DNA from: Sitta carolinensis | Lineage: Eukaryota > Chordata > Aves > Passeriformes > Sittidae | Direction of reading: 5' to 3' | Length of the DNA: 64,000 nucleotides | Assembly: GCA_032173965.1 (NCBI GenBank) | Contig: CM063284.1 | Span: 108,209,910 to 108,273,909 of the forward strand | In this document: piece after piece, positions 17,590 through 30,844 of the stretch | How positions within the stretch are numbered: position 1 is the first letter of the stretch | How the letters are laid out: every line of letters begins with the position of its first letter | Notes under the pieces: generated by a model | Told to the model about the DNA's origin: nothing | Databases searched by the model: none | Seen by the model: the letters and a program-made list of their open reading frames with translations, nothing else | Made by a program: the position numbers and the translations under genes

Positions 17590-19061
17590 CTTGTGTCTAG
17601 ACTTTCCTGTGGGCCTCGTGAGCACAAAACACAAGACACTTGACATTCAAATTGTGTTAGATTGGAATAATGCCTGAAAATAGCAGGGGCTTGACTGATT
17701 GAACTAGAACTGAAAATTCTACTTTTAGCAAAGCCAAAGGATGAGAGCAGGGTATTACCTTTCTGAACCCCATTGCTGATTGAACAGTTACATGAGCTTT
17801 GAGACCAAAGATTACAGTTATAAATACCTCAATGAAAACCCCACATGTGATAATGGCTCATAGAGGGAATCATTAGGATTCATTTCTGGATGTGGCAATT
17901 AACCTATTACTGTCTGAGTCAAGACTATTTTGCTGAGAAGCAGTGAGCTATTGCACTCTATGCAGTCTTGATTTTTCAATTATTAGTCACAACATTCTAA
18001 GTTTCTTAGTAAAGATTAAACACCAACACCCTTCAAATACCCAGACTGCATCCCAAGTGTCGGGAGATTGTATCTACAGCAATTGGTATAACAGGACTGA
18101 TCCCTGACTAGGAGTCCTAGGTACAAGATGAAAACTGGATAATTTCTAACATTTACATGAATCAAACATAATACAAATACCTGAACAATGGAAACAGTAA
18201 CTTGTAGAATCAATCCATCACAAAAATGAAACTAAATCTTCCTTTAGAAACCCAAGTACTGTGTTATTCCAACAGAAAGGCACTCCTTGCTTTGCTTAGC
18301 AGAATACTAAATATTCATCTCCAAAAGGAATCTGAATGGAAAAGTCCCATTGTAATAAACATTTTAACATTTCAATGGCTATTTCAACTGCCATCTGTAT
18401 TCTTCTCAATTCTCCTCAAATGTTTGAATTCCTCAAAAAGACACCTGTGGCATTCACTCATGAGAACAAACATGTCTTTTCACTTCCTCTTCCCAAAAAC
18501 AATGCCAGTTTGCGAAACGAATAAAGAAAGGCACGCTATGCTTGCTGTATACTTCAGAGAATACTATCCAATGTGTTCTATAGTAATGACTGCTCATCCA
18601 GAGATAGTTTTCCTTAGGATAAGCATTACCATGAACATCTTGTGCAAAAAGCACTGAAATGCTGTGCTTGGATGGCTAATATACGCAGATTCATGATCTA
18701 TCTAAAAGACTGTTAAAGTTACTCATGGCAAAATTCCTTCCTTTCTTGGTGCATGATGCAGAGTTCCTCTCTAATACTATACTCCAGATGTGTCTTTGTA
18801 GGCATGTGAATATACTTTGGTCCATAAATGCGATAGTGTCACCAACAGTGAGAACACAAAGTCATTCAGTGAAACAGCATACTGAGCTTCTGTTCAAACA
18901 AAACTGCAGAGCATGAAATAGCAACCTGTCATCAGATGTTGGGAGTCTGATGCTCATTCACTAGCAGATAAAATACTGCTCTCTCCTCTCACCTCTGTCT
19001 GAAGGAACTGACAGCATTAGGACCTATTTTACAAGGGTTTAGGGCTGTGTTCTATGAAGTT
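17590..19061. other. Intron sequence without recognised features
   Basis: AT-rich sequence. A 143-codon plus-strand frame at 18226-18657 is the longest here. Its amino acid make-up and the overlapping antisense frames suggest chance, and I see no homology. Confidence 0.6.
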
Positions 19062-19228
19062 TAAGAAAACCCCAACAAACAAAACTACACTAAACAAAGC
19101 AAGAAAAAACCCACCAAAACAAGAACCCACCCCAAAACCCCACAAACTAATCCTACACAAAAAGCTACAAAACAAACCGTCCCCTTGAGAATGCACACCC
19201 TGGAAAAAACAAAAAAGCCCCCAAACCT
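19062..19228. repeat. A/C-rich low-complexity tract
   Basis: About 165 bp composed almost wholly of A and C in degenerate (CAAA)n and (ACCCC)n-like units. Similar tracts recur at 23966-24028 and 47729-47859. Confidence 0.85.
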
Positions 19229-20070
19229 AAATGTGTTCTATTAATTTCAAGCAATTTTAGTGCAGGCATTTTCCACTATTTTGTACTTTCTATTAAAAGG
19301 TGGAACACAGATTCATATTCATATCACCCTACCCCATTTTATAGTAAAGGTGAGGAATTCAATTATCCTAAGGAGGCGGCTCCCAAGGAACACCACCAGA
19401 GAGCCTCAAACACAGGCTCAGTACTTGTCCAAAAGGCACTAACCAGAACCCGTGGCATCATGTTTTCAGCTCTGTTTGGACAGGCTGCTCACAGTCCCTG
19501 TACTGCAGACCTTCCTGCCAGTGGAGGGTGTCTACGTGGCTGCTGTAACACTTTGATGAGGTAATCAGACAGGTTAGCAAGCAATATCTAATCAATTTGA
19601 TCTGCCCATCTCAGTTGAGCACTCAGAGTCCAGAACAACTCTTATTAAGTTAGGCAAAGCCTGCAGTAAACGAGTGACGTGTTATTTTCATTTGCTTCTC
19701 AGGTCTCAGGATCATGGTATCTAAAGCTCACCTTCCCATGAGAAAGGGATTTCTGCAACTAAAAGCAGCCTCTTCCTCAGCAGGAGGATGCAGTAAGTGA
19801 AACGGAACAGATCTGACCTTACAATAAACATCTGAGCTATGTTTTAAAATACTGGCACTGAAATGTTACTACTTTGCTTTGATATGCTGCCAAGGGAAAG
19901 CAAAGGGCCATCAAAAACTGAACTTCATGTTGAGGTCCAGTCCATTTTTCAATAATCCTTGTGGTACTGTGTACGTAACTTAAGGATGTTACAAAAGACA
20001 ATATACTATGATGTCAGACAGTAGTAACATTCATGTGAAGTTCTTAACAGATTCATGATTAGTAGTGTCA

Positions 20071-20105
20071 TAAATAAATTAAAAAAATAAAAAAAATAAA
20101 AAAAA
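20071..20105. repeat. A-rich (TAAAAAAA)n tract
   Basis: Short imperfect repeat of T followed by several A residues; simple sequence. Confidence 0.9.
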
Positions 20106-21423
20106 TCAAGGAACATACACATGATGCCACAAATGAAATACATTCTCCTGGGTACGGAGAAAGGCATTTGGGGAAAATTAACAAGGTTTTTGGCTCACAA
20201 GCACAAAATATGGCTGCTGTTCCTTATTAGAAGTTAAAAATTTATGAAGTTCACTACAGTTTGGATTTTTTGGATTTTTTTTTTGTTTTATAAATGTCAC
20301 TTATAGATGTTATAGATATTTTTTTTATATATGTCACTTTTAATATACATCTGTTGGCATTTTGTACATTATAGTCATAACTTACAGATTTTCAGAACAA
20401 ATGGTATAACCAATTTACATGTTTTTTCCTTAACTCCTTTATTGCTGGATGTCTCCAATGTACAATTCAAATTTTTCTTTGAGGACCAAGGTAACAAGAG
20501 GAACTTGAGACATGTGAAATTTTAGTCACCAAAAAGTGATTTATCTGTGTTACTCTCAACAAGCTCCCATGATAAAAATCAATAACTGCATTCAATCTGT
20601 TTTCAAATCACATTCAACTGACTCATGTCTCTACCTACATAACTCTGTTTTTACAGTAGTTTAATTCCAGATCCAACAGATTTCTGCACTTTTGCCAAGT
20701 ATTGTGATGTTAACTTGTTTTGGTATTAATTAGTATCCTTAATACAGCTTGACTCCACCACATCTTTTCTTAGCCTACTTCTCACACATGACACAACCCC
20801 ATTCTTGGCCTTCACAGTTTTCAACTATGTCTTTGAGAGGTGTTTGCCATAAAATGTGTCCATGTTTTTCAGGGCAGTATTATTGCCACACAGGTACTTG
20901 TTCTATCATTCTCCCAAATGGGAAAGGTAGAGACAGAATAAGGAAAGTCTCTAAAGGTAGCAGACCTGACGGTCTTCCCAAAATCTTGATTCGGGGGGGG
21001 GCAGAACCAAGACAAACAGCAATGTCTTAAGCAAAAACATCTCCCTCACCTGACAAAGCTTAACTCAAAGTATTTTAGGGGACAACAACAGTGGACACAT
21101 CACTTCTTCCCATTATTCTGTCAAATGTATTCTCCCCATCACAACTAGAGCTGCTGTTATCTAATGATGAATGAGGAGCAAACGCAATTCATGCTCTATT
21201 TACAAAAAAATCAGAAACAATTCTTTAATTCTAAAAAGCAGGCAGGACCTAAGTTCAGAAGACTTTCATAAAGGCGTCAGAAATCAGGACAAAAGTCTGT
21301 AAAGAAAAATTTGAAAGTCATACTGAAGTAATTAAAAAATGAATGAGGGAACACAACACTACTCTCAAAACACTGTCCTGAAAATCTGTCACCACTTAAA
21401 CTACACACCAAAATCTTGGTTCT
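20106..21423. other. Intron sequence without recognised features
   Basis: AT-rich sequence with a T-rich patch near 20270-20285 and a run of nine G at 20993-21001. No gene or repeat family recognised. Confidence 0.6.
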
Positions 21424-21788
21424 TTTATTTAGAAAAATATAAATGAGTACAATTTGTGTCAATGTTTCCTCTCTTGTCAAAGAGAACCATTCTTTGTAGT
21501 CTCATCAGGTCAAAAGCACAGGTGAGCTTGTGGTTCTCATTGACCTGAAAGAAAAACTAGATGTTTAAGATCAAAAAAGCTATCTAATTTCTCTTGATGA
21601 AAATGGAAAGGATGCATCTTTTCCTAAAAATATCTTCTCAGCCATGTAGTATTCTTTATTTTTTAAAATATCTGCTAATACTTGATACTTTTCTTCACTG
21701 TGGTCATCAGCTACAGAAGGCTGAAATTTGAGAGTTCTTTTATTGAAGTAAAAAGGGTGGTTTTGTCCTATACTTTTTTCATCCAAGT
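21424..21788 (-). other. Candidate alternative terminal exon, unproven
   Basis: On the minus strand the acceptor aatgtgtttcag (AG at 21790-21789) leads into an open stretch that reads DLDEKSIGQNHPFYF to FPFSSREIR and stops at 21580. The frame is the one that CDH2 exon 2 (phase 1) would enter. An AATAAA poly(A) signal lies at 21429-21424, about 150 nt past the stop. Together these would form a 3'-terminal exon giving a short secreted product. The pieces are individually common, and no family is recognised. Confidence 0.15.
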
Positions 21789-22144
21789 CTGAAACACATT
21801 TAGAAGGCCTGGTCAACAAATGTATAACTCTAAATTAGACAACTGGCGTATCAGAACTAAACACAGTTTTGATATTGCTTAATGTTGTGTTGTTAATTAC
21901 TACTGTTTTCCAAAATTATATTTACCAAGTTTTTAAAAGGTGCATTTAGGTTTCCTGATATAGTACTTTACCACATTTACTGGACCAATAGCTAAATCTG
22001 CATTTCTCATCTGCTCATAAACATGCGCAAATAGTAATGGTTTGACTATTTCCTTTTCTTACAATAGTTAATAAATTCAAATTTAAAAAACACATACACA
22101 CTTTAAGGGCTTCAAATGCAGCTACTATAAAACATGATCTAAAT

Positions 22145-22720
22145 ACAACAGTCCAGTAAAGGAGGCAGGGAATGAGCCTACTCCTGCCCCTATTAATGCT
22201 GCTTTACTGGGTAACCCCAAGGAACATCACTCCCTGGTCAAACAGGAGGAGTTTCCCTACAGATGGAGGTGGAGAGATAAGAGATGAGGAGGATCCACTG
22301 CTACTGATGCCACAGCTGAGCTGGGCGGTTTTACACCACACAGGGAAAGCTCCATCTGAGCCTACACACAAGCAGTTTCTGTTCATCCTGTATCTGCTAC
22401 AAACCTCTGTCTCTCCAAGCCAGAGAAGCCATCTCAGTCTCTACCCAGATGAGGAATTTACGCTCTGACCCACAGACACAGAGCTCAGGAATACAACGTC
22501 ACGCCACCCAAATGCTGCAGCCCTGAGTTTTCCAGTGATGCCGTTGCAGGCACAGCTGTGCCATGCAGGCGGGACAAGGGGTCATGCAGGTCAGCAAAAT
22601 ATTAAGGGCAGCAAATTGTTTAGTGACTATTTTGTTTACTGTGCAAGCGACTTTTGATTAGGTGGGGTGGCAGTTCTTTCCAGCTTGCCTTGGGCAGTGG
22701 AAGCTACAAAAATGTTTGTA
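22145..22720. other. GC-richer block, origin unknown
   Basis: About 575 bp of higher GC within AT-rich intron, with frames on both strands (98 codons at 22172-22468 on plus). No CR1, LTR or protein family match is apparent by eye. It could be a decayed transposon or an enhancer-type element. Confidence 0.35.
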
Positions 22721-23965
22721 CTTGACGGGTGTCTAGGGAAATCGGCAGTGTCTTAGGTCTGTTTTTTTATCAAGTCTGCCAAATTCTATGCTACATGTGG
22801 CACACTTTTTTCCCCTCTCTTTCCTCCCTCCCCAATTATTCTACATAACATGTCCGGCAAGAGTGCTAAGCATGCCAGTACAAAAGCAAGCAGAAAGCAG
22901 GCAAACAAATTCCTCCAAAACCACTTAGCAAGCTGTTTTTGCAAAGGTTTACAAATGGAGTGAGAATTTGCCCTCACCTTCATAGCAAACCACAATGCCA
23001 CAGAGATTCCTCATGAGAAAAATATCTCTCAGGTTAAAGATTTTCATGGCAAGTTGAAAGAAGCAATATATAGATGAAAATAATTTTATTTACAGCTAGG
23101 CATAAGTTAAATGACAGAGCCCACTACCAGGCATTACTAATGATAAAAATAGAAGCATGGATTTGTAAACTTTATTTGTGGCCATTGTGTAGTTTATGCT
23201 GTACCACTAACACATGTAAAATAACAAATTATAATACAGCTGGTGACAACAGGGAATAGTTTCATACTAACCTGAAATAATCAGTTATCTTTCCCCCAGA
23301 CTTTATCTAGGAAAAGGTGCAATTTTTGTCAAAACTTCTAAAACTGAAGCCAATTGCAAATTGTTACATTCACAGAAGAAGGTGACTTCAGTTAAATACT
23401 GATCCATTTCCAGACAAAAAAATCCACCTTTCAAATGAAAACATTAAACAAGAAACACTGAAATTATTAAAAACTTAACAGATTATGAATTGTGATTATT
23501 AAATGCAACTTAGAACAGTAACTCAGAGAAGTGCGTTGACTTACAGATTATTTTGATAGCACAGTAGATTAAAACTAATTATAGTTTCAAGTTCTTCATT
23601 ATTACGTAACTCAATGCCCACCCACATCAGTCAATTTACTGAAAACATTACACAGGCATGAAACAAATTATTTATGGTGCAACTGAACAACTGAAGGATG
23701 ACAGCCACATTATTAATGAATGTGAATTTAGTGAATTTAAGCAAGACCTGAAAAGCCTGAACCAACCATCCATAGCCTGTTAATATAGTAAGACCAATCA
23801 TATCAACCTTAACTTCTTGAATGTCTGTAAAATTTAAGTCTCTACAAAAATATTTTAAAAGTCATGTGTCTTCCCACCCTCTCCAATTTCTAAGTATTAT
23901 TTACTCCACTGCTCTATTAAAACTCTTGGATGGTGTCTACTGGAAATGTAATTTCATGCAGTTTT
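22721..23965. other. Intron sequence without recognised features
   Basis: AT-rich sequence with no recognised repeat, RNA gene or convincing frame. Confidence 0.6.
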
Positions 23966-24028
23966 GAAAAAAAAACACCAAAACCAAAAAAAATCCCACA
24001 CAAACCAAAACAACAACAAAAAACCACC
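23966..24028. repeat. A/C-rich low-complexity tract
   Basis: Degenerate (CAAAA)n-type simple sequence of about 60 bp, in the same orientation as the tract at 19062-19228. Confidence 0.85.
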
Positions 24029-24305
24029 TCAGAGACTGAAAGCATTAAAGTAATCTTGATATTATTTATTCTTGCTTTAAATGAGGCAAGAAGGAAAAAA
24101 TGCGTAAGTCTTCATGTGTGATTTTATTTGAAAGTTGAACAAAAAAACCTTCCTGAACATGCATCTCAAATTGATACTTAATAAATAAATAAAATCTCAA
24201 CAACCAAAGACCAGCTTTTCCAGAGTAGTCACTGTATTTGCAAAGTGCTAAAGGGAAACAAGTAGATACCAGAAAACTCTCTGTACTACACAGTGGTATT
24301 GATTT

Positions 24306-24324
24306 GGGGGGGGGGGGGGGGGGG
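24306..24324. repeat. G19 homopolymer
   Basis: Nineteen consecutive G followed by tgttggtgtg. It is the longest G run in the window, able to form a G-quadruplex and prone to sequencing and length error. Confidence 0.95.
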
Positions 24325-25150
24325 TGTTGGTGTGCAGGAGAATTGAAAGACTGCATTCCAGGGAAATGAAAAGGAGCTCCAACACAGTTTCTGATGTCTG
24401 TAATCTTACCACCCAATGGAGGATTTGCTCCTGTGGCTTTTCCTAAAATTTCCGATGACTAACAGAAAAAGGGGAGGAGGAGGTTGTGCGTGTGCGTGGG
24501 GGGAATCAAGGCTGCCAAAGCATGGAGAGTCTCAGTCTCCTCCTCCTTTATGCCACAACTTCTTGCCTCTCAATTTGACTGCTCTGATGAGACCTGGTAA
24601 AAAACCGAGAAAATGTTTCTAAACACAGTGCTAAGGGAATACAAGACTGGTCTCACCAACTGCATGAAGGCAAGGGAGAATGCTTCTGCCAAGTTAGATA
24701 TGGCCCTGATCACAGGTATCACAGCTTGCTCTTTCATTCTCTCACAGACTATACTTCCACCAATACTGTCTTATTCACACAGTCCTTTCTTACTGTCTAC
24801 AGGCAGGTCTTTGCTTATCCTTTTCAAGTACACCAATACAGTGCTTGCAAAAATCAATTTTATCTCTAAGATACTGGATTCTGACATACAAATAAAGTAA
24901 CAGCCTACAACAAACACCATTAAAGATGATGCATCCATTTAAAGATTTCCCAACTTATATAAATGTTATCTAGCTAGATGTTTATCTCTATATTTTTACA
25001 GTACATTATCTATATATTTTTTACAGTAAATTGAGGCTGCCAAGAAAACAGAATTGACACTACTAAAGCTGGAATTTTCTATGGGTGAATTCTTTTTCTT
25101 TTGTCTAAGCCTGTGGATATCAGACATTCTGGAAAGTGATAGCAACAGTA

Positions 25151-25172
25151 GCTTAACTCTCAAGAGTTAAGC
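25151..25172. repeat. Perfect 9-bp inverted repeat, 4-nt loop
   Basis: GCTTAACTC at 25151-25159 is the reverse complement of GAGTTAAGC at 25164-25172, separated by TCAA. The near-palindrome could be a dimeric protein binding site or a chance hairpin. Confidence 0.9.
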
Positions 25173-28100
25173 ATATACTTAACTGTGCTGACTACCTTGA
25201 CAAAGCCCAAGGCAGGGAAGGGGTGGTGTTCTTGACTGTGGCAGCTGTAAACCACAAATAATTACATTATCTTTAACTACTTTTCACTTCAGCAGGAAGA
25301 AACATCCCTTGGATCCTGCTTCTCCTAGACAACTGTAAGGAAAAAGAACAATGGTAATTCCCAAAGCCCCTGACCTCATGGAACCGTATTTCATTAACCA
25401 GTTTTCTCTAAGCAAGTGGCAGAGAAGTACATTACACAGAAGGGGACACAGAGGCCACAGATCTGGGGCAGCTGAACACTGGGAAAGAATTGTGATGACG
25501 CTGCTCAGAGAACACATACCATGATTGAGCACTAGCCTCCTCCCCCAAAGTCTGTGGGTCTGCAAATCTGCAAACCCACAACTATACAGAAATCATAAAT
25601 CCAGGTATTTTGACTCTCTCAACTTAAATGTGAAATCAGTAATCATTCAAGTAGGCAGCACACATGGGCAACAAAAGAGCAGGCAGAACGCAAGATTCAG
25701 TACATCTCTATTCAGTGGCAGGAAGGCATCTATTATCAGATGCAGAATGGACTCGAAATGCAAAGAAAGCCAGCATTGTTGCTCGTGTTACTGGGAACAT
25801 CCTAGCTGCTTGTTACAATTATACAAAGAAAGATGAGCTGGGACAGCCCCAAAACAGTATCTTTAAAACCAGTATCTGATAAACCAAAGCTTAATTCCTG
25901 CAATAAAACTGAAACCAAGGCGAACACATAAAGTAACTTAGGCATTGCCCAGAAAACACATGGATAAAAACTGGCTAGAGGCTGGCCCTCGCAGCCGATC
26001 TCAGCAAGCTCACTTTAGAGCAGCAGTGAAAGATGCAGTCAGCCTTTTAGACATGGTTGTCTTGGAGACACCAGAACACACTGTATTGATGACAAAGGAA
26101 ACAAAAAGCTGGATGCACTTTCTAAGGCTTTTAGTCTGCTCTCTTTCATGTGGAGTTTACGGAGGAGGGCCTCCCTGGGATGGGTATGCGGGGAATGCTG
26201 GCAGCCAGACCAGCTCATTGAGGTAGAAATCTGCACTTGCTTAGGAGTTTCATGCAGCCCCAGAGCACCCTTTATCCCAGGGAACAGGAGCCTTCGACAT
26301 GGAAACTCTAGCAAATGAGACTCAGGTTTGCTCACTTTGAAGGTTTAGCCCTGCACAAACATTAAACCCTTCCACCTAAGGGTCTTTACGAGAAATAAAG
26401 CAAGTAGTCTCTCCTGGTTTGTGCAAGGGCCCTGAAGCTGCTCTGCGGGCTCTCTCCAATTATTCAAGTGCTCTTCTGCTAGGCTCCTTCCAAACTTTAA
26501 AGCAGAAATCCAGCAAAGTACCTTGAGGTAACTAGGAGAGAAATGGCTAGTGACATTTAGGCTGTAACTGTGAAAACTCCAAGCAGAATCTCAGAGTAAC
26601 TGAGGCAAGCATGGGAAAGAATTTTGACAGAAGTTTATTTTTTAAAGGGACCAGAAGCAGTGAATGCTTCTTACTACAATTATCGAGTAAGTCTTGTAAC
26701 TAAAATGTAACTCCCATACTAGACTGTCAGATTCTAGCTTTGTAAGAAAATAGCACTTGGTCAGTACATTGCACTGTACCGTGTGCATCGTGTACAAGAA
26801 TCTTTTCAATGTGTAATACTTTTCACTGATAATGTAATTTAGACCAACATCAGAGGATGCCTTTAGGTACACAGTCACATGCATCTATCATCCCTTGAAT
26901 TAAGCACTGTAACATTGAGGTCTAGCTGGATAATGTGACTATTTAGCTGATATTGCAATATTTGTTGCAACAGGTCTGCCTCCCTGTCTCCAGATCTTTC
27001 CTGCAGGACAAGCATGATATCGACTTCTTACCTGCAAATAGAGTGCAAAGGCTGTAACTATTTCTCGCAAAAAGAAATACAAGGTCTCACCCTGCCACAG
27101 GTCACCTGCTTGCATGAAAGTTTATAAATTTCGTGATTTCACAGGCTGCTGAGTTTTATATGCCCACTTTCAAATCCTCTGAGTACACTGAAAATTGTGC
27201 ATGATATATCAACATTTAGTTCTGACAGTAAGGATGGGTGAAGCAGGAAAAAATTGGTCATGTTTCACATCATAACCTCTTCTTTCATGCTGCTCCTCTC
27301 TTTTTGTCTGTATGGGGGATTGAAGAGGAGGGAAGCAGTGAGGCTACACAGATAGGTGATAACTCCTTGCCTTTCCAGTCTCCTCTGAAGAGCTATAAAA
27401 TAGATAGGTAATAGGTACCTGACAAAGGTATATTGAAATAATCAGCACCAAAACCATCTCAGAAGATCTCTCAATGTCTTTACATAAAACTGCGTATCTG
27501 TAGTAGATAATTGCTACCCTCTCATATATCTGACTGACAACAGTAGAAAACCTGGGTCCAATGATGCAAAAGACAGTCAACCTGATGGGAGCAATTGCTA
27601 CTGCTGTATTTCCACATCAGAGGTGCCTATGTAATGAAGTAGTGAGAAAACAACCAACTCCGTTAATTCTGGCTCATTTGTTTCGTCACTAAATGCAAAA
27701 CAATGTATTGAATTAAGTGGACTGCTGACAGCAGCTGTGGTTTTTTGGGATCACTGAAAATCAACTACTTATAAATACCACAATATGGATTTTTGAATCT
27801 CATTTCAGGCATCACATAGCTAAGGCATATCCAGACCAGGAAAATCATCATCAAGACAGAATACCTCTCCTCTGGAGAGCATATTCCTTGGTGTAGCTAC
27901 TTATGTACCTGAAGCATCTGTGACAGTACAATTCATCATGATTTGTGAGGGAAAAAAAATTACCCCAGTTAGTAAAACTAAAGCCCTGCCTGCCACAGAG
28001 CAGTCCTCCAATACGGATACAAGTGAACTTTGCACTCATGGAATCATGACTTCTGCTGTAAAGTTTATAGGAACTAAATAGACAAGCTGTGCTATCACCA

Positions 28101-28851
28101 TTTCAGACATTGATGCCAACAGTAGAGACTAAGCTCAAAAAACACAACCATGTGATTTTGATGATGAGCAAAGCAGAACACAATGTGCGACACCCTTTCT
28201 CCATCTACTTCTATTTTTTTAAAAAGTGAAATATTGCATGAGATTAATGAACAACTGTATCCATTTTGTGATGGTACACTAGGGACACATTCTAACAGTC
28301 AGGAAGAGCTACCAGAGGATGAACAAAGAAGGCACTTGTGTATGCTTTTGCATCAAAATCACTTTTCAGGGTTGGATGCCTATCCACAGCCTAGCTCATT
28401 CTGTTAGAGAAGGCTCTCAAATGCTGCTTGGAACTGGGGCACAAGATGTTTTTACATGATGAATCCATGGGCATTTAGTAAAACAGTTAGGCAATGACTA
28501 TAATGTATGTTCATGGTAAGGAAATTTCTAGCTAGAAGAATTTTCTCCCTAGATGCAATTCAAAAACCTCAAAACCACACCAAAAAAATCTCCTCTTGAC
28601 TCCCAGTCCAAAAAAGAAATAAAAAATTAGAAGTTCTAATTCTACTTTTCAGGCAAACTGTCATTAAGATCTACCATATTTATTCACAGCCAAGTCAAAT
28701 TGAAAAGATAATATGCATTTACTGATAGCTGAATTGTACCATTGTGGAGATGCCATATTGGATATCTATTAAAATTATTTCACCATAACAAATCTGGGAA
28801 AGAGTAAGTTAGAGGTTTGTTCTTTAAAGCACATTCCTCTCTGCCCCAGCC
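25173..28851. other. Intron sequence without recognised features
   Basis: About 3.7 kb. Patches of intermediate GC at 25290-25560 and 25940-26520 hold short frames on both strands. None resembles a known protein, and no repeat family was recognised. Confidence 0.55.
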
Positions 28852-28883
28852 CAAAATCACTGCAGCTCAAAATCACTACAGCT
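28852..28883. repeat. Two-copy tandem duplication, 16-bp unit
   Basis: CAAAATCACTGCAGCT followed directly by CAAAATCACTACAGCT; the copies differ at one base. Confidence 0.95.
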
Positions 28884-30796
28884 CAGTTTACCAGAATTTT
28901 TTTAGGAGCCTGGACCTCATGTAGCTTTATGTACAAAGACTTCCAAATTTCAGTTATCACTGACCTGCCTATTATGTCCTGATATAACAAAACCTAAAAG
29001 CAACACGAAGGAACACAGCTGTAAAAACCAGAACCTGGAATATTTTTTCCTTCCTTTTGTCATAAAAGAGAGTGAAACTCTGTGAACCTATTCACATTTG
29101 GACAATAAATCTCCGTATGTTTTCTGTATTTGCAATAATCAGCCAATAAACTAAGTTTTCGCAAGATCAATGCCCACAATAAATACTTGCAAACTAACAT
29201 ACTGAAACTTTTATTACTAAGTAGAACAGGTTTTCTTATTTTTTTTCACAGCAGAAGCTACTTTCTTTCATTACTCTGTTTTATAAGAATTCTGTTCTTT
29301 ATTTAGACTTGAGCACTAAAGGCTGCATGGTTTATGGATACAATTATAACCACAAGTCTGTTTCCAATTTTCCAAAGCCAAACTTTCCTTGTAACAGATA
29401 AAGTAAGAATTACAGGAACAAAGCATGATCATGGAAGAATGACATTTGTAATGTAAACATACAAAATTTTATACTACACATCAAAAAGCACCTTTTGCAG
29501 CCTTAACTAATCCAAATCACCACGAGGTCAATTGTAGGATTTGACTGACTGGAAAACAAAGTCTGAACCACTAAAATAATTTGTATAATTACAAATACTC
29601 TTGGACTACTCTTATGCTTCAAACAGGACATATGTATAAATCCTTGTGGAGATGCAGTCCTGGACTGTTAATATATACATTTCAGTATTCATACAGTAAC
29701 TGAAACACTGCAGTTTTGCACTCCTGCTGCTAACACCACTTTTATAGGTCTAGCTGGTATTTACGTCCATGCTATTCCTATGGTAGAAACTGTCAGGATA
29801 AAAATTTGGTAAGAGACACTAATTAAGAAGGTAGCTATGACTGATTGCTTTATTTAGTCATCTTCTTCCAAGGAGCAAAATCACTTCAAGCCCATCAGAG
29901 TAGGCTCTTAATACTATACTTGAACATTACTTCCTCTAGCTCATTTTCCCCTTACTTTTTAAAATCTGTATATTATATCCCTTCCCTATTTTCTTCAGCT
30001 AGATCCCTTTTCTATTGTGAAGATGCAAAAATAAATGCAAAACAAGCCTGTATTCCTGCTGTGGAATTGTGTCACCAAAGCAGAGAGAAGTTCACTAGAA
30101 TTATATACTGCCAGCTTAGTTCTACTCCCACTGATACTCACAGACATCTTTCTGTACAGGAAGCAACAGAGATGCAAAGCTCCAGCACAAAGCAAATATG
30201 TAATGGGGGGGAGAAAAACAAATTTTTTTTTATGCCAGGAATCATGGCATATAATAAATATTACAGATGCTGACTGTGTGCATAACAGATTGCTAAGCAG
30301 AAGCAACAGGAATTCTATTTCTGTAATCAACAGTCTTCCAATTTCGTTCCAAATTATAGGTGTGTATAACTCATGGAGTTGGGGGTAAATCACTGCTTAA
30401 ACTCAGTGATGTCGAATAAACTATACATTAACAATTAAATGTTTCTCCCCCCTCTAAATGCAATATTCATAACACAAAGTCTGACACATTCCTTTTCAGC
30501 TGAAATCTCAACTAAATACACTTCGCAGGAGAGATCTGGTTGTCTGTGAAGTTATTCAAGAGACTCAGAACCACTTCAGTTCGCATAGGGAAGTTATTCC
30601 AGTTGCTGATGGCTAGGAATTATTTAAACATCTAAGACTTCAAAATATATAGGTTATTGCTACACTTATTCAAAAGCGGTCACATCCCTCCCTTAGAAAT
30701 TCTTAGATAAAGAGTCAAAATTTGATAATATTTTTTTGCATAAAAGCTTTGATTTTTCAAAGACTGTATCTGTAATTGATATTAAAAGTTCAATTT
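28884..30796. other. Intron sequence without recognised features
   Basis: AT-rich. Overlapping frames of 117 to 142 codons at 29845-30393 occur on both strands at once, which points to chance rather than coding. Confidence 0.6.
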
Positions 30797-30844
30797 CCAT
30801 ACTGAGAACAGAGGAATATTCCATTCTGAGAACAGAAGAATAAA
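30797..30844. repeat. Imperfect two-copy tandem repeat, 24-bp unit
   Basis: Adjacent 24-bp copies share CTGAGAACAGA and neighbouring bases (20 of 24 identical). Confidence 0.9.

Noticed and set aside
18226..18657. Plus-strand 143-codon open frame
   Set aside because: AT-driven composition, overlapping frames on both strands, no recognised domain or flanking splice or promoter signals.
25664..25879. Plus-strand frame that looked like a retrocopy fragment
   Set aside because: No poly(A) tail, no target duplication and no protein match that I can name.
29845..30393. Overlapping frames of 142, 117 and 132 codons on both strands
   Set aside because: Simultaneous openness in three frames with no homology points to chance.
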